Source: Sanderia malayensis
Lineage: Eukaryota; Cnidaria; Scyphozoa; Semaeostomeae; Pelagiidae
Reading direction: 5' to 3'
Length of the DNA: 64,000 nucleotides
NCBI GenBank assembly: GCA_013076295.1
Contig: RQOL01000531.1
Span: 372,001-436,000 of the forward strand
The notes under the pieces were generated by a model that made no database searches, was not told where the DNA came from, and saw only the letters and a program-made list of their open reading frames with translations. Below, in pieces: positions 34,954 to 47,366 of this stretch (positions within the stretch are counted from its first letter, which is position 1; each line of letters starts with the position of its first letter). Made by a program: the position numbers and the translations under genes.

Positions 34954-35233
34954 TTTCTTCTTTACATGTTTGGCCGTATAATATCACGCAGCAAGTTGCC
35001 CTACCCTTCAGTTTACGCCAAACAGTGCAACTTATTGACTTATAATGACTTCAATTCCAAGCACACTGATTGTCAGTTGATGTAAAATAAGACAATAATC
35101 TGATGCTCAAAGCATTTTCCCGCCTTGTTTTGCGTGGATAATTAAATATTACTGGAAACTTGCAGTGTGCAATAGTGCTGCTCTTGGGCATATAAAATTT
35201 TTGAAAATACAGTACAACCAAAAAATACAATAA

Positions 35234-35656
35234 AACTCCAGTAACTCGAGTTTCCAAGGGACCCATGAAAATGGTTCAAGTTAACGAATTATGTTCCATC
35301 ACAACAGTTTCCAACTTAAAGTTTCTCTTTTATATTACATATATATATATGCCAGTTGCAATCTTCATTTATATCTAACACATGTTTTATATTCAGTTTA
35401 ATAGAAATGTTCATGTTCATGTTAAATGTTTCATTCATTTTTTAAATTCTCTTCAGTGCTGTGTTTCAAGATGTTTCTTCAGCTTGCTGTGTCAAAAATT
35501 ATACAGTAAAATCTTGATAACTCGAACCTCCTACAACTCGAACTGTTTTGCATGCCCATTAGCACCAATTATAGTACTTTTAACTCCCGATAACTCAAGT
35601 ATTCGCTACTTGAACCATTTTTATGGGTCCCTTGGAAGCTCAAGTTATTGGAGTTG
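35234..35656. repeat. Tigger/pogo-like inverted-repeat element
   Basis: The arms 35234-35290 and 35601-35656 are reverse complements sharing TTCCAAGGGACCCAT and AATGGTTCAAGT. Internally CAGTAAAATCTTGATAACTC (about 35504) resembles the CAGT...CTCGATAACTCGAA ends of pogo/Tigger-type elements. No transposase is present. Confidence 0.55.
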
Positions 35657-35689
35657 AAAAATAAATGAAGCTTGTTTATTTGTATTATT

Positions 35690-38476
35690 TCCAGCGAACT
35701 TGACTAGAAACTTGAAATTTGTCAGAATGAAAAAAAAAAGCCATCCGCCATCTGTAGCAAGGGAAGACTTACTTGCCGAGCTTTTTTACTATGGAAACGG
35801 TACTGCTGCGTTTCCATTTGAAGTGATGATTACCGAGCCGGTTCCAAATGCGCCCATCGTACACTTAGGAGTAGAATTTGAGACAATGAAAACAAATATA
35901 TGAAGATGCACTGGCAATACAAGAAGTCTAATATTTGAGACTGCAAGTCATAAAAGAATCAAAGAGTCTTGCCCAGCATGTGGTAGACTTTGTTCTGGTT
36001 GTGGTGAGAGAAACCATTTTGTTGAGAAGTGTAGCATGCAGAAACCACCAGGTAAGAAAGGTACATTTTCTAAAGCCAAGATACATGCAGTGAAGGAGCA
36101 AACCCCTTCACTCCAAGTGACGAAGAAATTCTCCTTGTTGAAATTTCACCCCACAACAATTTAGAAATCAATGCTGTCCAATTCCCCTCCTGAAAATAAA
36201 ATACTTGCCTTTATGCTTATAAAAAGCAGGCAAATTCCTTTCAGCTAGTGCCACCTGTAACACGTGGCACTTGATTTTCACTTTGTACCCGCTGGCGCTA
36301 TCGTGGAAAATTCTGATCACTTCTTGCGCCTGTACAGTAAAGAGTTATTACATATAAAAGGCACTTGTTTGCTTAAGGTGACAAACCCCAAGACACAGAC
36401 TGGGTAGACTGTGAAATTTATTATTGTGAAAGAGAATATGTGCCATTATTAGGAGCTCTGCACAGAAGATGGGCTTATTGACTGTAGATTATGCTCATAT
36501 TTTGTCATGCAAATGTCAATAACATTAGTGCTAACAGTATTGCTTCAACCCCTGTTGTCATGCCACCTCACAGAGTCCCCATCACTCTCCAAGCCAGGCT
36601 CAGGGCTGAGCTAGAAAGGTTAGAAGACCTCTGTGTCATTCAGAAAGTTACAGGCCCTACCGGTACCAAATCTCGTCATTGCAGAAAATCTAGATGGAAA
36701 GCTGAGGGTGTGCATCGATCCACAACACCTCAACAAAGCATTAAAACGCAGTCATTACCTACCTTTACCACTACTTGATCATGTGTTGCCAGAGCTAGAA
36801 AATGTCATGGTATTCAGCAAATTTAACTGAAGAACGTGTATCTTCAAATTGAGAAATGATAAATCAAGAATGCTTACAATGTTCCAAACACCATGTGGGC
36901 ATTGGAGGTACCTCAGATGCCTTTTTGAGTAAAACCAGTTAGAGAGCATTTCTAGCAAAGATTTGATCAATGAATTGAATGCCCTTCAGGTGTATATGCA
37001 GTCGATGATGATGCACTCATCACTGGAAAGGGGCTACCTACAAATAAGCTGTCAAAAATCATGATGAGAACAAGTTGGCACTCTTGAGACAGTGCCGAGA
37101 GAAACCTCAAGCGGAACAAAGATGACTTCAAGTTCAAGTGCAAGGAAGTCTCCTTCCTTGTTTACACCCCGACACACGTTGGTCTGAAGGACCCTGCAAA
37201 AGTAGAAGCCATGATTTATTGGCATGGTCATATAACCTGGCCAGGTTTCTTCCCAGGCTCTCAGAGTTATGCGAACTTCTCAGAGATTTAACCCACCAAG
37301 CTCTACCATGGGCATGGGCAGCAACTCACAACAAGGCATTCCAAGACATACAAAAAGCAACAAGCATTGTGTGGCAGAGAGATTACACTCTGAACAGATC
37401 ATAAATCACTTGTATCCATCATCAGCAAGCCATTTTCCTCTGCTTCAAAGAGACTATAAAGGCTATTATTAAGATTGGAGTCTTACTAGCTATGCCAAAA
37501 TATGCTATCAACGAGGCAACGAAATGGTTTTAGCATATACACTTTCTAGAACATGCCTACCAACAAGAGATGGAAGTTAGAAACCGAAGAAGAAGTCAAA
37601 ACTATCCGTATGATCAATCATCTCCCCATCTTTGAGCCACAGCTGAAAGAAATCCCAAGAGAGACCATACGTGAAACTACTCTGCAATTGCTGAAGGAAG
37701 CCATTTTGAAGAGATGGCCAGAAAGCAAAGAGAAAATTCACCAGTGTATCCATCCCTATTTCTCCGTTAGAGATGAGCTAGGAACACAAGATGATGTAAT
37801 ATTCAAGAGTCAGCGGGCAATCATTCCAGAGTCACTACACCAAAATACCTGACAGAAGCTGCATATTGCATATGTCTATTGGTCTGGCATGAACAAAGAT
37901 CTGACCGACTTCATCTCCAAATATGGACAAATACCAGAATATGCTCAAAGTAATGGCAAAACAGAAAATGCAGTCAAAACTGCAAAGATGCTAATGAAAA
38001 AAGCTGCTGAATCTGGCAGTGATTTCTATCTCATGCCGCTTGGTTGGCGTAAAGCGCCTTCTGAGGGGATAGACAGCTCTCCTTCACAGCGTATGTCCAG
38101 CAGAAGAGCCAAATCCCCGCTTCCCATGTCCAAAAAGATTTTTCAATCAAAGGTCGTCACATCTGTTCAAGAGAAACTTCACGAGTGGAAGCATTTTTTC
38201 AAAGTATATTATAGCAGAAGCACACTAAAGAAGGATGATGTGTTCCAGATGAGGCCAGGGAATAATTTCAGAACAAGCTGCTGGACCTTAGAGCAAGTCG
38301 GTGTGAGATCCTATAATGTAAAAGCAGAAGATGGAAGGATCTTCAGACGAAATCTAAAGTTTCTATACCATACCAAAGAGCCATTTAATATTGATGAAGA
38401 AGATTCAATCGTCTCGTCTTCCTCACAAAGGAACAAGAAGTTGTGGCCGAAAATTCTGAAGACCGTCAACTACTAG
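35690..38476 (+). pseudogene. Decayed gypsy gag-pol on the plus strand
   Basis: Fragments appear in order on the plus strand: a gag-like start, a CCHC knuckle (CSGCGERNHFVEKC at about 36000), reverse transcriptase pieces (36491-36830: PHRVPITLQARLRAELERLE, then VCIDPQHLNKALKR), the connection/RNase H area (37138-37404), a linker (37553-37852) and integrase (37889-38476: AQSNGKTENAVKTAKMLMKK, WRKAPSEG). Many stops and indels separate the blocks. The catalytic residues of the reverse transcriptase are not preserved as a unit. LTRs were not recognised. It belongs to the K02A2.6-like gypsy type, different from the intact element at 20.7-26.1 kb. Confidence 0.82.
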
Positions 38477-40016
38477 ATCCGCAAGAGAAGAGCCACTTCA
38501 ATTACGACATAGTGATGTTGATGAAGAGACTGCTGCCGCCAGATCTGTTGAAATTAGACTTAGTCATAGTCAATTGAACTTCTACCTATCGACCCGTGAC
38601 GACAAGAAGTTGTAGAAGAGCAGGCGCGGATCCAAACGGTCAGATTTCAGCCAAGACCTAAATTTTAATATTTAAATAGAAACTTTCCTAAAGAAGCAAA
38701 ACCATTTCTAAATTCCATGAGAAGCACAATATGATTTCCCCACAAAGAATTTTGTTCCGGCTCCGCTTTGTTACAGGTCTGTTTGGCTCTCTGGTATAGT
38801 CTTTGAGCTATTTGTCCCCTTTACTGAGCCGATTTGTTTTGATTTCAAGAATTTTCCTCGGTTCCTACTCTGGCTAAAGACAGACTCCTTGGCCCCTCTC
38901 TCACATATCATATGGCAACAGCCACTGCTGTGTGTCAAAGAGTGGGAGCGACGGTCAAATACAACTGACAATCGCAAGCCAATAACAGGTGATCCCTGTA
39001 GTCGCAAGCCAGTGGTAAGATACCTTGACCGTCGCAAGCCAATCAGATAAAAAATGTGATGCAGCAATTGTTTTTCCAATTGTTGCTTGCTACTGTTGCT
39101 ACTTTTGCCATGTTACAGAGCTAATGTTAAACAAGACAACGTGTACATCAGGCCTTCATTCAATATGGCTACGTATGCTTCCCAAGAGACTTGTGACGCC
39201 TTTGCTGCTCATATAGAGGAAGGGGGTGCTACGGCTATTAATGCAATTAGAAACAGCTTACTCCATAATTTCGATCCTCGATAGTTTATATCCATGAGTT
39301 TTAAATTGTGTGATTTTTCTACAATTCAGTTTCTCTTTAGTCAAAGCGAACGTGCTGGGATCAACTTAGTTTACACGGTCCCCGTCAAGTTTTTAGCCGT
39401 TCAATTTTTTCTACGGATAGGTGTGCCGGTCAAATATTTGTACGGATAGGCCTCCCGTTTACAGAATGGTTTTCGCCAGCCAGCTTTCTTTATTCGTAAT
39501 CATGCGCAGTATGCTTTTTCATAAATCTTTGGCACCAAGTTGAATTATTTTTTTGTGTTGTGAGTGAAATGATTTGCTGTTTTGCTTTTTATGAAAATGA
39601 CGATCGTTTTTTTTATATTTGAAAGTTAAGCTTTGTCGCAAATAACAAAAAATTGCTTTTAAATATTGAGCTCCAAATCAAACATTTTCAATTTCGCTCG
39701 ATTGCCTGACTTTTTAACCTCTTTATGAATCTGTACAGATATATGTACGGATAAAAGCGTTTTCTCGGTACCGTGCAAATATTTGTCCGCTCAAGTTGTC
39801 AACTCGACCTCTTTCTAACAGAACAAGTTGTTTTTGTACAGCTACCAGGACAAATATGACAGGCTGATTTTGTGTAAACGCAAACCGTATCCGTACAAAA
39901 ACTTGAGCTGCTAAGAACAAGGCCTTAGAACCTATCAGGTAGAATATAAAACCTTTCTGGCAGCATTGGATTTTAACTTTACATCGCAATCACAATACTC
40001 AAGTGTTCACTGAACA
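38477..40016. other. Intergenic DNA with a 30-bp periodic repeat
   Basis: TCGCAAGCCA occurs at 38972, 39002 and 39032, exactly 30 bases apart, with unrelated sequence between. Around 39370-39460 and 39720-39920 lie oppositely oriented GTACGGATA- and TCAAGTTTTT-like words, suggesting an eroded inverted-repeat element. No gene is supported. Confidence 0.45.
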
Positions 40017-40145
40017 ATGTCGCACCTTATACGTTTTGCGATTGATGAGGTTGCAACTTTTTATTCTCCCTTTTATGTCTGCAGAACTACTGAAAACGGC
40101 AACTGCCTCTTCGATGCTTGCTCTATAGTACTAGTTGGAGATTAA
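40017..40145 (+). pseudogene. OTU-type cysteine protease fragment
   Basis: A 42-codon frame containing TTENGNCLFDACSIVLVGD, which matches the catalytic D/N-G-N-C-L-F block at the N-terminus of OTU proteases. The frame ends with TAA straight after the motif. No histidine-containing second half was found downstream; hAT-type transposase sequence begins within about 60 bases. OTU domains occur in several transposon proteins, so this is probably an element-borne relic. Confidence 0.55.
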
Positions 40146-40197
40146 TAAAAAGACAGCTTTCAATTCTTCAAAATTTCGTTACTAAAGTTCTCACTCC

Positions 40198-41288
40198 TTG
40201 TCAAGAATTAAAGCAAAACTTCCAGCATTTGAACATAGTGCTTGTTTTCCATCTTCCAGCTCTGCAACATACACACCTGAGCAAAGTTCTGCAACTTTTG
40301 AAGAAGAAATAGCTTCAACTAATTATTTTTATATTCGTAGCTACCCGCAACAAAAATATAAAAATCTCAATGATGAACAGAAATATGAATTGTTAATAAA
40401 TTCTTGAAAAGCAGATCCAGGATTCGACTACCCTTCTTCTGGGAGCCTACTGGCTAGCCTACTCAAAATGTTTTAATGGTGCCTTTTTTTCCTTGTGTCT
40501 TATTTACCTCTAACACGTCAAGCCATAATGCTTCCAAATTAGACAGGTTATACAAATTTCTTTTTACAACTTGGTGTTCTGGCCAAAGGAAATTTCGTGA
40601 GCATGCAGAGAAGTTTCCCTCGCATCGTAATACTGTTGTAATGGCCACCCACTTTAGGCAGGTAATGGGACAGAAAACTACTTCCATTGATATCAAGCTT
40701 GAATCATTGCCCAATACGCAAGTGCAACGAAACAGAGAGAAGCTGGTTTCAATGTTGGAGCAATAATTCTATGTGGACGTCAAAACATCCCTCTTGGAGG
40801 TCATAGAGATGATGCCAAACACTACAATTTAGGAGGTAATAATCCTGGGAACTTGCAGGAAATGTTGAAGTATGTGGGAACTGTCGGGGCAATCCCGCTA
40901 ATGATATGCAAAAGAAACCTAAGTAAATGAATGAACAAAATGAACTAACTGAACGGGCCGAACTATAACTTATCTGTGACAGCAAATCAATTAAAGGTTT
41001 CCCCCCTGCAGGCCTCTCAGCTCTTTTGCCTTTGATAGACAAAATAGTATTTCCCAATATCTACACGGCATTGAATATCAGACAATCCCAGTAAAAACGT
41101 ACACATGCATGCAAACATATCTTAGTAGCACCCTGTGTGAAAAAAGGTTAAATGGCCTAGCTTTACTTCACGTTCATCGCTCTATTGACTAAGACATACA
41201 AGAAGTCATTGAACCGTTTGCTATTCGTCATCCTCGTCGAATGAGGCTCGTTGACATTCTGGATTCAGGATCAGACCAAACTGATTAG
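40198..41288 (+). pseudogene. hAT transposase relic (TTF/DUF4371 type)
   Basis: Three blocks in different frames. At 40198-40407 is the N-terminal region ending NDEQKYELLINS. At 40430-40766 a zinc-finger-like segment (CSGQRKFREHAEKFPSHRNT) leads into QRNREKLVSML, then after a frameshift FNVGAIILCGRQNIP and GGHRDDAKHYNLGGNNPGN (to about 40900). At 41105-41288 is the C-terminal dimerisation domain (EKRLNGLALLHVHRSID, stop, EPFAIRHPRRMRLVD). The catalytic middle is deleted. The pattern is that of ZMYM/TTF-type hAT transposases. Confidence 0.8.
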
Positions 41289-42354
41289 ACAATGCCTGCT
41301 TTGATTTTCTCAATTTAAATTGCTGTTCTTGTTCTTCTTTTGCTAATTACATTGTCCAAGGGCATGTTCATATGAGCATTTGGAGATGACAATTGACAAA
41401 ATATGATTTGTTTTTCACGAGTTTTTTCACATTGACCGGGAAAAGTTGTAATGGGCTGTTCTTGTCTGTTTGAAAAACAAGATGAATCTATGTACAACGT
41501 GCACAATTGAAACAAAATACAAATGCATTGATTGTGGGGTATCCATTTGTAATAGTTTTGCAATTTCGAAAACAAATGAAGGCGTGGATGGTTGGGTTGC
41601 TGGCCTATCTGTTGGCTAATGTTATGAATGTAGCATGCTTTTATCTGAAAAGAGATCCATGCTTTTGACGAACAATAACATGGCATCAATCAAACAAGTT
41701 TTTATCTCTAAAATATAATAATGCAATAGACTTGCACTTCCAATTTCAAACCTTCTGCTACAAACTTTTCAAGCATTTGCAAATCCAGAAATAAGTTGAA
41801 TAAAATGCCGAAACCCTACAAAGCTCACTTCAACCTTTGAACAATAAGAAGAGCAACGGAAGCGGAAATGTTCTATTGTTACGAGTATTTCTTTTCCTTA
41901 TTTAACGTGTAAGTGTACAACCAAATATATAAAATAAATTTCTTTAATAAAGACAGAAATATGTACAATACATGAACAGTTTAAACATTATACCATACAA
42001 TAAATAGCTCAAACGAAGAAAGTTTCATTTAACTCATCGAAACGAGATCTCAATGCATAGCTGCAGTGGTAAAAATTACTACCCTCGTTACACTCTGATA
42101 TCACAAGTATGTTAAAGCAGCAAAATTATAAAGATATAGAATATAAACTTTAAAAGCTTTGTTGTTGCAACATCTAAGAACCGTAATGCAATGCAAGCAG
42201 TAGTCAAGGCATAAGGATGGACGGATGTTTTATTGTTCAGATTTATTTGAATAAATCTTTCAAAAAAGAATCATAGCTGCAACTGAAGTCTGTTCGAATA
42301 ACCGCACCCACAATAAATTTTTGGTCAATTCCTGCCTGACAACTATCAATAAAA
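41289..42354. other. 3' flank of the homeobox gene
   Basis: AT-rich. The part nearest 42355 is presumably 3' UTR of the minus-strand homeobox gene. A 124-codon minus-strand frame at 41315-41689 shows no domain and is not called. Confidence 0.4.
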
Positions 42355-44799
42355 TCAAATGTGCATTTGATTGGCAGGAAATGCAGCGCAATTTTGATTG
42401 CCGAACACTTGCTGAAATGCAGTGCCTTTTAGACAGTCTGTTAGGCCATCTTCGTTCGCATCGTCATCGGTTGATGTTGATAATATTGAATCGGTTGAGC
42501 CGCTCTTTCTTGATTCCATTACTGCGCATGTCAGTTCGTCCAGCTTGTCAACGGTGTCCATGGAGCCGGTGCTTCTCTTCTTCCATTTCATTCTTCTGTT
42601 CTGGAACCAGATCTTGATCTGCCGTTCAGAAAGGTTGAGCGTTGTGGCGAGCTGGAGACGACGTTCTCTTGTCAAGAAATGATTGAAGTGGAATTCCTTT
42701 TCCAGCTCAAGAAGTTGTTTCCTTGTGTACGCCGTTCTTTTACGGCGCTTCTCTGGTGTTTTAACTGCAAAGAAAACAAACACTGACAATTAGATATCTC
42801 CATTACAATGATTCAAAATATTTCCTTACAGAAATCATAAACCTTTAGCTGTACACCTACATATCCTCTCGTAGCAATCAATTAGCTAAAGTAGTATAAG
42901 CACTGCGGATATGACGACACCATTTTTGGCGGTTGATGCTATTTATATCAGGAAAGTAAGGGATTATTTCCGTTTAACGACCCCTTTAAAGTGAGCCATT
43001 TTATATAAATTGCTCAAGGCTTTTTCACCTTTAAACTCTATGAGAAGAAAGCTGGAAATTGCCTTTAGCCCTTGGCATATCAAAGCTGGTTAACCTTTTG
43101 GATGGCCTTTAGTTTTTGGCCTATCAGAAGCTTAACCTTGAAAAGATCCCCCGGAAATATGCGATGAACTCACGTAAATGGCACGAAAGAGAACAATACA
43201 GCATCCGCTTCCAATATACAGCACCAGAGATATAGAAAATGCTTCACAGTTAAAGAAAAAGGCCTAGAACCACGATCATTACCTCCATGAGTGATAATTA
43301 CCTTAGATCTCAAAATCAGATTTCCTTAGTGGGGCGAAAGGTGCACAGATAAGAAGGTGAAAACATGTCCCTTTAATGGTGCCGAAATTGTGTTTCTCAA
43401 TTCCTTAATTAATCTCAAGTTACAATCTAGTAATTGATTTTAAACTTTAAAACTAAAACCTTGCGGTATATGATGCTTCCAAAAACACAGCAGTTCAGCT
43501 AAAACGTGCAGTGTAGCCAGGTATCCACCGACTAAAACATGGTCGAAAGCTAAGACCCTGTCGGGTTTGATAGCAAAATCTCTTAGTCCACATATATCTT
43601 GGTGATACCACTGCATATTCCTCTCTGAATACACTTTGTGTGTACTTCTAGATAAACGCCGGAAATACCCTTAACTTGTTACTATTATGCAGATATCTCA
43701 CGTGGAATTCCATGCATGATTTGCCTTCCTGCAACCAGGCTGAACCTGCCTCTTTCTAACTACGCGACCACATGCTGAGCGTATAATATCTACCAATCAA
43801 GATTCTTCTAATTTAGAGGTAGCAGTAACAATAAGAAGAGGAATGCAAAAATATGATGAAAGCAAAACGAATCTTACCAGTGCCGGGTGTGTTCCACCAA
43901 AAGTCCGGGTTGGTATTCTTGAGCCAGGAATACTGATGAAATGTACACGGATAGTTAGCACTGGCCGTTATGTCAGCAGGAGACTGGCTGGTCGGATGGG
44001 TATTGTTGAATTCAGGATAGAAGCTGCCATTGACAGGAATTGGCGATAAGACATTCGGAAGACTAACAGGCGACTGATTCATATCCAGATAGTTATTCAT
44101 GGAATTCGTGTTTAAGGGATTAGTGTGATGTGAGTTTGTCGGCTGTTGTTGTTGGTGGTGGTGATTCGTCGTTGGACAAAAAGGTGGATAGTTAGGCGAT
44201 GCTGCATAGCTGTTCACTGGCGGTATAGTGCTGGTGTTGTAATAAGCAGACGAAGGCTGAAAAGAATTGATAGTTGCCACATTAGTATGAATCAATGAAG
44301 ATGTTTTCATGTCTTAAACAGAATGGGGAAGGTCATTGGAGTAGCTGTATTGAAAGACCAATGTTTTGACAATTCAATGCTGATGATTACATATCAAAGC
44401 TACTATCTCAACTCGAGATCGCTTTAAAGCGTAAACAATTTGAAAACAATTAATCGTGGTCTAGCAAGAGGAATTTCAGTTGGAAGCGAAACATAGCTAC
44501 AGGGAAATATTTCTTTCAAGAAACGTCAATGCGAGTTTAAAAAAATATTATGAAAATGGTGTTATGCTTCTGACGTTAGGTAAACGTTTTGATATATATG
44601 ATATGAAAAAATAAGATGATTAGCCAATAATATGACAACATACCTGCATTTTTTGGCTCCCATTCCAATACTCGACGTTCATGTTAACAGAGCTAGTAGG
44701 CACAGCAGTGTTGCTATCTTTCAAGTTGAATGCAGCAGTGTTTAATGAAGTGTACGTTTTTGGCTGCATCATTTTCATCGGTCCATCGCAGTCCGACAT
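42355..44799 (-). CDS. Hox-like ANTP-class homeobox transcription factor
   Basis: Three exons on the minus strand: 44644-44799, 43878-44256 and 42355-42764, with phases 0 and 1, giving 315 codons (314 residues). The start is the ATG at 44799 ([11 protein letters not shown]). The second exon is rich in Asn, Pro, Ser and His (HHHQQQQ). The homeodomain spans residues 184-243: [18 protein letters not shown], then [16 protein letters not shown], with Gln50 and Asn51 (residues 233 and 234) at the DNA-contact positions. About 20 residues upstream, YSWLK resembles the hexapeptide that binds PBC/Exd cofactors. The helix-1 and helix-3 wording is closest to Hox and Xlox types, but I cannot assign a paralogy group. 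It acts in the nucleus in axial or tissue patterning, by family. The C-terminal tail is acidic and Ser-rich. No second Hox gene is within the window. Confidence 0.93.
43641..43698 (-). repeat. 58-bp inverted repeat, copy 1 (in intron 2 of the homeobox gene)
   Basis: The reverse complement matches 47309-47366 with about 4 mismatches in 58 bases (shared core CATAATAGTAACAAGTTAAG). It lies between the homeodomain exon and the second exon. Confidence 0.75.
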
Positions 44800-47308
44800 A
44801 ATGCCTTAATTAAATGCGGCAATTTAAGATAAATTCAAGCAATATTCACTTTTGGTACTTCCAGACGTAGCAACCCAGTTGAATCGAGGAGGCTATGTTG
44901 TTATAGCAACAACAGATTAGCTGAGGTGGTTCTCGCTATGAAATAGTCGTATAACATCAGCGTGTATAGTTTCAGCGTGTAGTGACCACAACTAGTTAGT
45001 ATTACTGCGAGATGATCCGCTCTTCTTGCCGAGTCGTCAACTGTATTTTGAAGCGATAGCGTAGCCCGAGCCAGCGTTATACGCAACTTGTGGGCGGTAC
45101 TTACATAGAAATCACCGAACAATAGTCATACACGTCCACAAAACAATTACAACAATGTCTTTTGCGGAGCCCAACAGAACAATACCCCAAATAATTTCCG
45201 CGAACACCGCGCCTCCCTTTTTCCAGCGGCAAACAAAAAGCCGCGCTAGTATGAAAGCGAAAGCCGCATTAGCGGCGCGGGCGGTCGGTCGGTTGAGCTA
45301 TTGAAGATTCTGGCACAAGACACACACAACACACACGACTTGACCAAAGAATCTCAGCTTTAAAATACCAACATCGTCAACAACTCCCCATGTTACTTAA
45401 AGTAAACAATCTTTAAATGAACAGTTCTATTTCAACTTGGGACAAGGTTCGATAACACACGCTTGGTCTGCGTAAGTGCATTGCAAAGCCCCAAGGCCAA
45501 CTCTATTTGCAAAATTCTAACGACGCAGTTTTTTAAACACAAAGATTTTCACAACTTTAGGTGTCTCAGAAAAGAACGATAAATTAGACAGCAAATACGG
45601 CAAATAATGTGTGCCTTAATTACTGCCAGACTTTGATGAAACCACCACAGACTGTTGCTCTCTTCTACATTCTATTCACTTTTGTTTGAGTGAATTTTAA
45701 AAAAGCAATGGTATCTTTAAGAAAGAAAAGATGTGCAGGGTATCAATATCAGTACAAACGGCCTTATCTAGACCTATTGATAACATAGGAGATGAGGGCA
45801 ATTTAGCTGTAGGAAAGTAATGAATAACGAGGAGGGTCGATGTTATGCCAAAAACAGGCTACATTCAAGCGTGAACAATGTGCCACTTCTTAAAGGTATG
45901 CTGCAAATCAACCAGTACAAATTCGGGCTAAGAGCAATGATAAAATTCAAAGGCCGTCTCGAAGCCAAAGGAAGCAAGGCAATATAGGCTTTCGTCTAAA
46001 AACAAATTCTATACAACGCAAGGACGATGACAATCACAGTTAATGTATTGCTAGACAATCATCTGCCATTACACTTTGAGATATGTATAGAACATGTATG
46101 GATACAGATTTGACACTGATTGTTTCATTACAATGAGTGCATCCGAGACGCTAAAGCAATGTCATACCATGCCACGTCCGTCTGCCTCGCAGGCCTCAAA
46201 TCGCGAAATAATCACTCATCTAGACTTTAATGAAGTTGCAACACACAATGAAACACGTCTAAATATCCACCTCCGCGCCAAATGGATGATGCAAGCAACT
46301 GTGGTTCCGCGCCACATGTATAAATCGGTCGCAGATTAGCGGAGAAAATCAAAGCAAAACTGAACAGTTTGAGCTTGCCGATTTTACAACCGCGCGGCTC
46401 AGTTTTCCCGCAGTATTATTACTGGCCGTTTAAGCTCGCGCTCCGTTGAAGATGATCAGAGTTATTCTACTCAATCACAATCAAAAAATGAATGCATATT
46501 GTACGAAGCTATGTTCAAGGCCTAACACCTTATCGACAACATAACACTCTGGTGGCAAAGATTTATGCATATCATACGAATTGAAGGCGTTACGTTAATT
46601 TCTCGCGATGCAAAGGAATTTTGCTGGAATTCAGTCATAATCCTCGCTTCCTTTATGCGCTTGTTTCTAGGGATTTCTGAACACGTTTTTGCTTTCAAAT
46701 GCCACTGTGTACAGAGGTACCAGTGCAAGGTCAATGTGAACATCTTTTCAAACGCTATTCAATCAATAAACAGAATAGGAAACACCTTGCAAAGTACTTT
46801 GCTGACGTATCGGCCTGTTTTTCTGTTTTCCTTTATCACTTCACTTCAAGCTAAAAAAAGAAGGTCCGCGAAGAATGCTAAAAATTATTAGAAAATAAGG
46901 AAATCCTGACTTGACCACAATTTTTCTTAGCATTAATAAGCAAAATTAAAACTTGATAAGAACTTTGCTTCTTGTTTATTCCTACTTTTTTTCAGATATT
47001 CCTAGATTAGTTCTTTCATCTCATAAAAGCAATAAAAATATATGGCCAGTAAAGGTTAAAGGATGGAGTGAAATATCTCTTCGCGCAATTTGCCTCGATT
47101 TCACCTTTAAAACAAACGCAGTTGAACCCGGCGACAAGCAACATGATAGAATCACAAAAGGGTGGCATAAGCTCAGCTAGCATTTCTTTTCACGCCACCC
47201 CTCCACGTTGACAAAATGTTGAGCTTGAAATGCATTCTGGGTCATGGTAGAAATTCATCAATTAAATATATTTAGCAAATTCAATGTAATAACACACAAC
47301 TGCACATT
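44800..47308. other. Upstream region of the homeobox gene
   Basis: The interval 45180-45300 is distinctly richer in CpG (CCGCGCC, GCGGCGCGGGCGG) and is a candidate promoter or 5' UTR segment. Several small open frames (46094-46339, 46565-46891, 46953-47180) show no domains. No repeat boundary was recognised. Confidence 0.45.
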
Positions 47309-47366
47309 AGATATCTCCATAATAGTAACAAGTTAAGGGCATTTCCGGGGATTATCTAGAAGTACA
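47309..47366 (+). repeat. 58-bp inverted repeat, copy 2 (upstream of the homeobox gene)
   Basis: Partner of 43641-43698 in opposite orientation, about 2.5 kb upstream of the homeobox start codon. A shorter echo (TTAGATATCTCCAT) occurs at about 42789, just inside the second intron. Confidence 0.75.

Noticed and set aside
38972..39041. CRISPR-like periodic repeat
   Set aside because: Only three 10-base repeats in animal DNA with no cas genes; a minisatellite relic is simpler.
46565..46891. 108-codon plus-strand open frame upstream of the homeobox gene
   Set aside because: No recognisable domain or splice partners; typical of chance frames in this composition.
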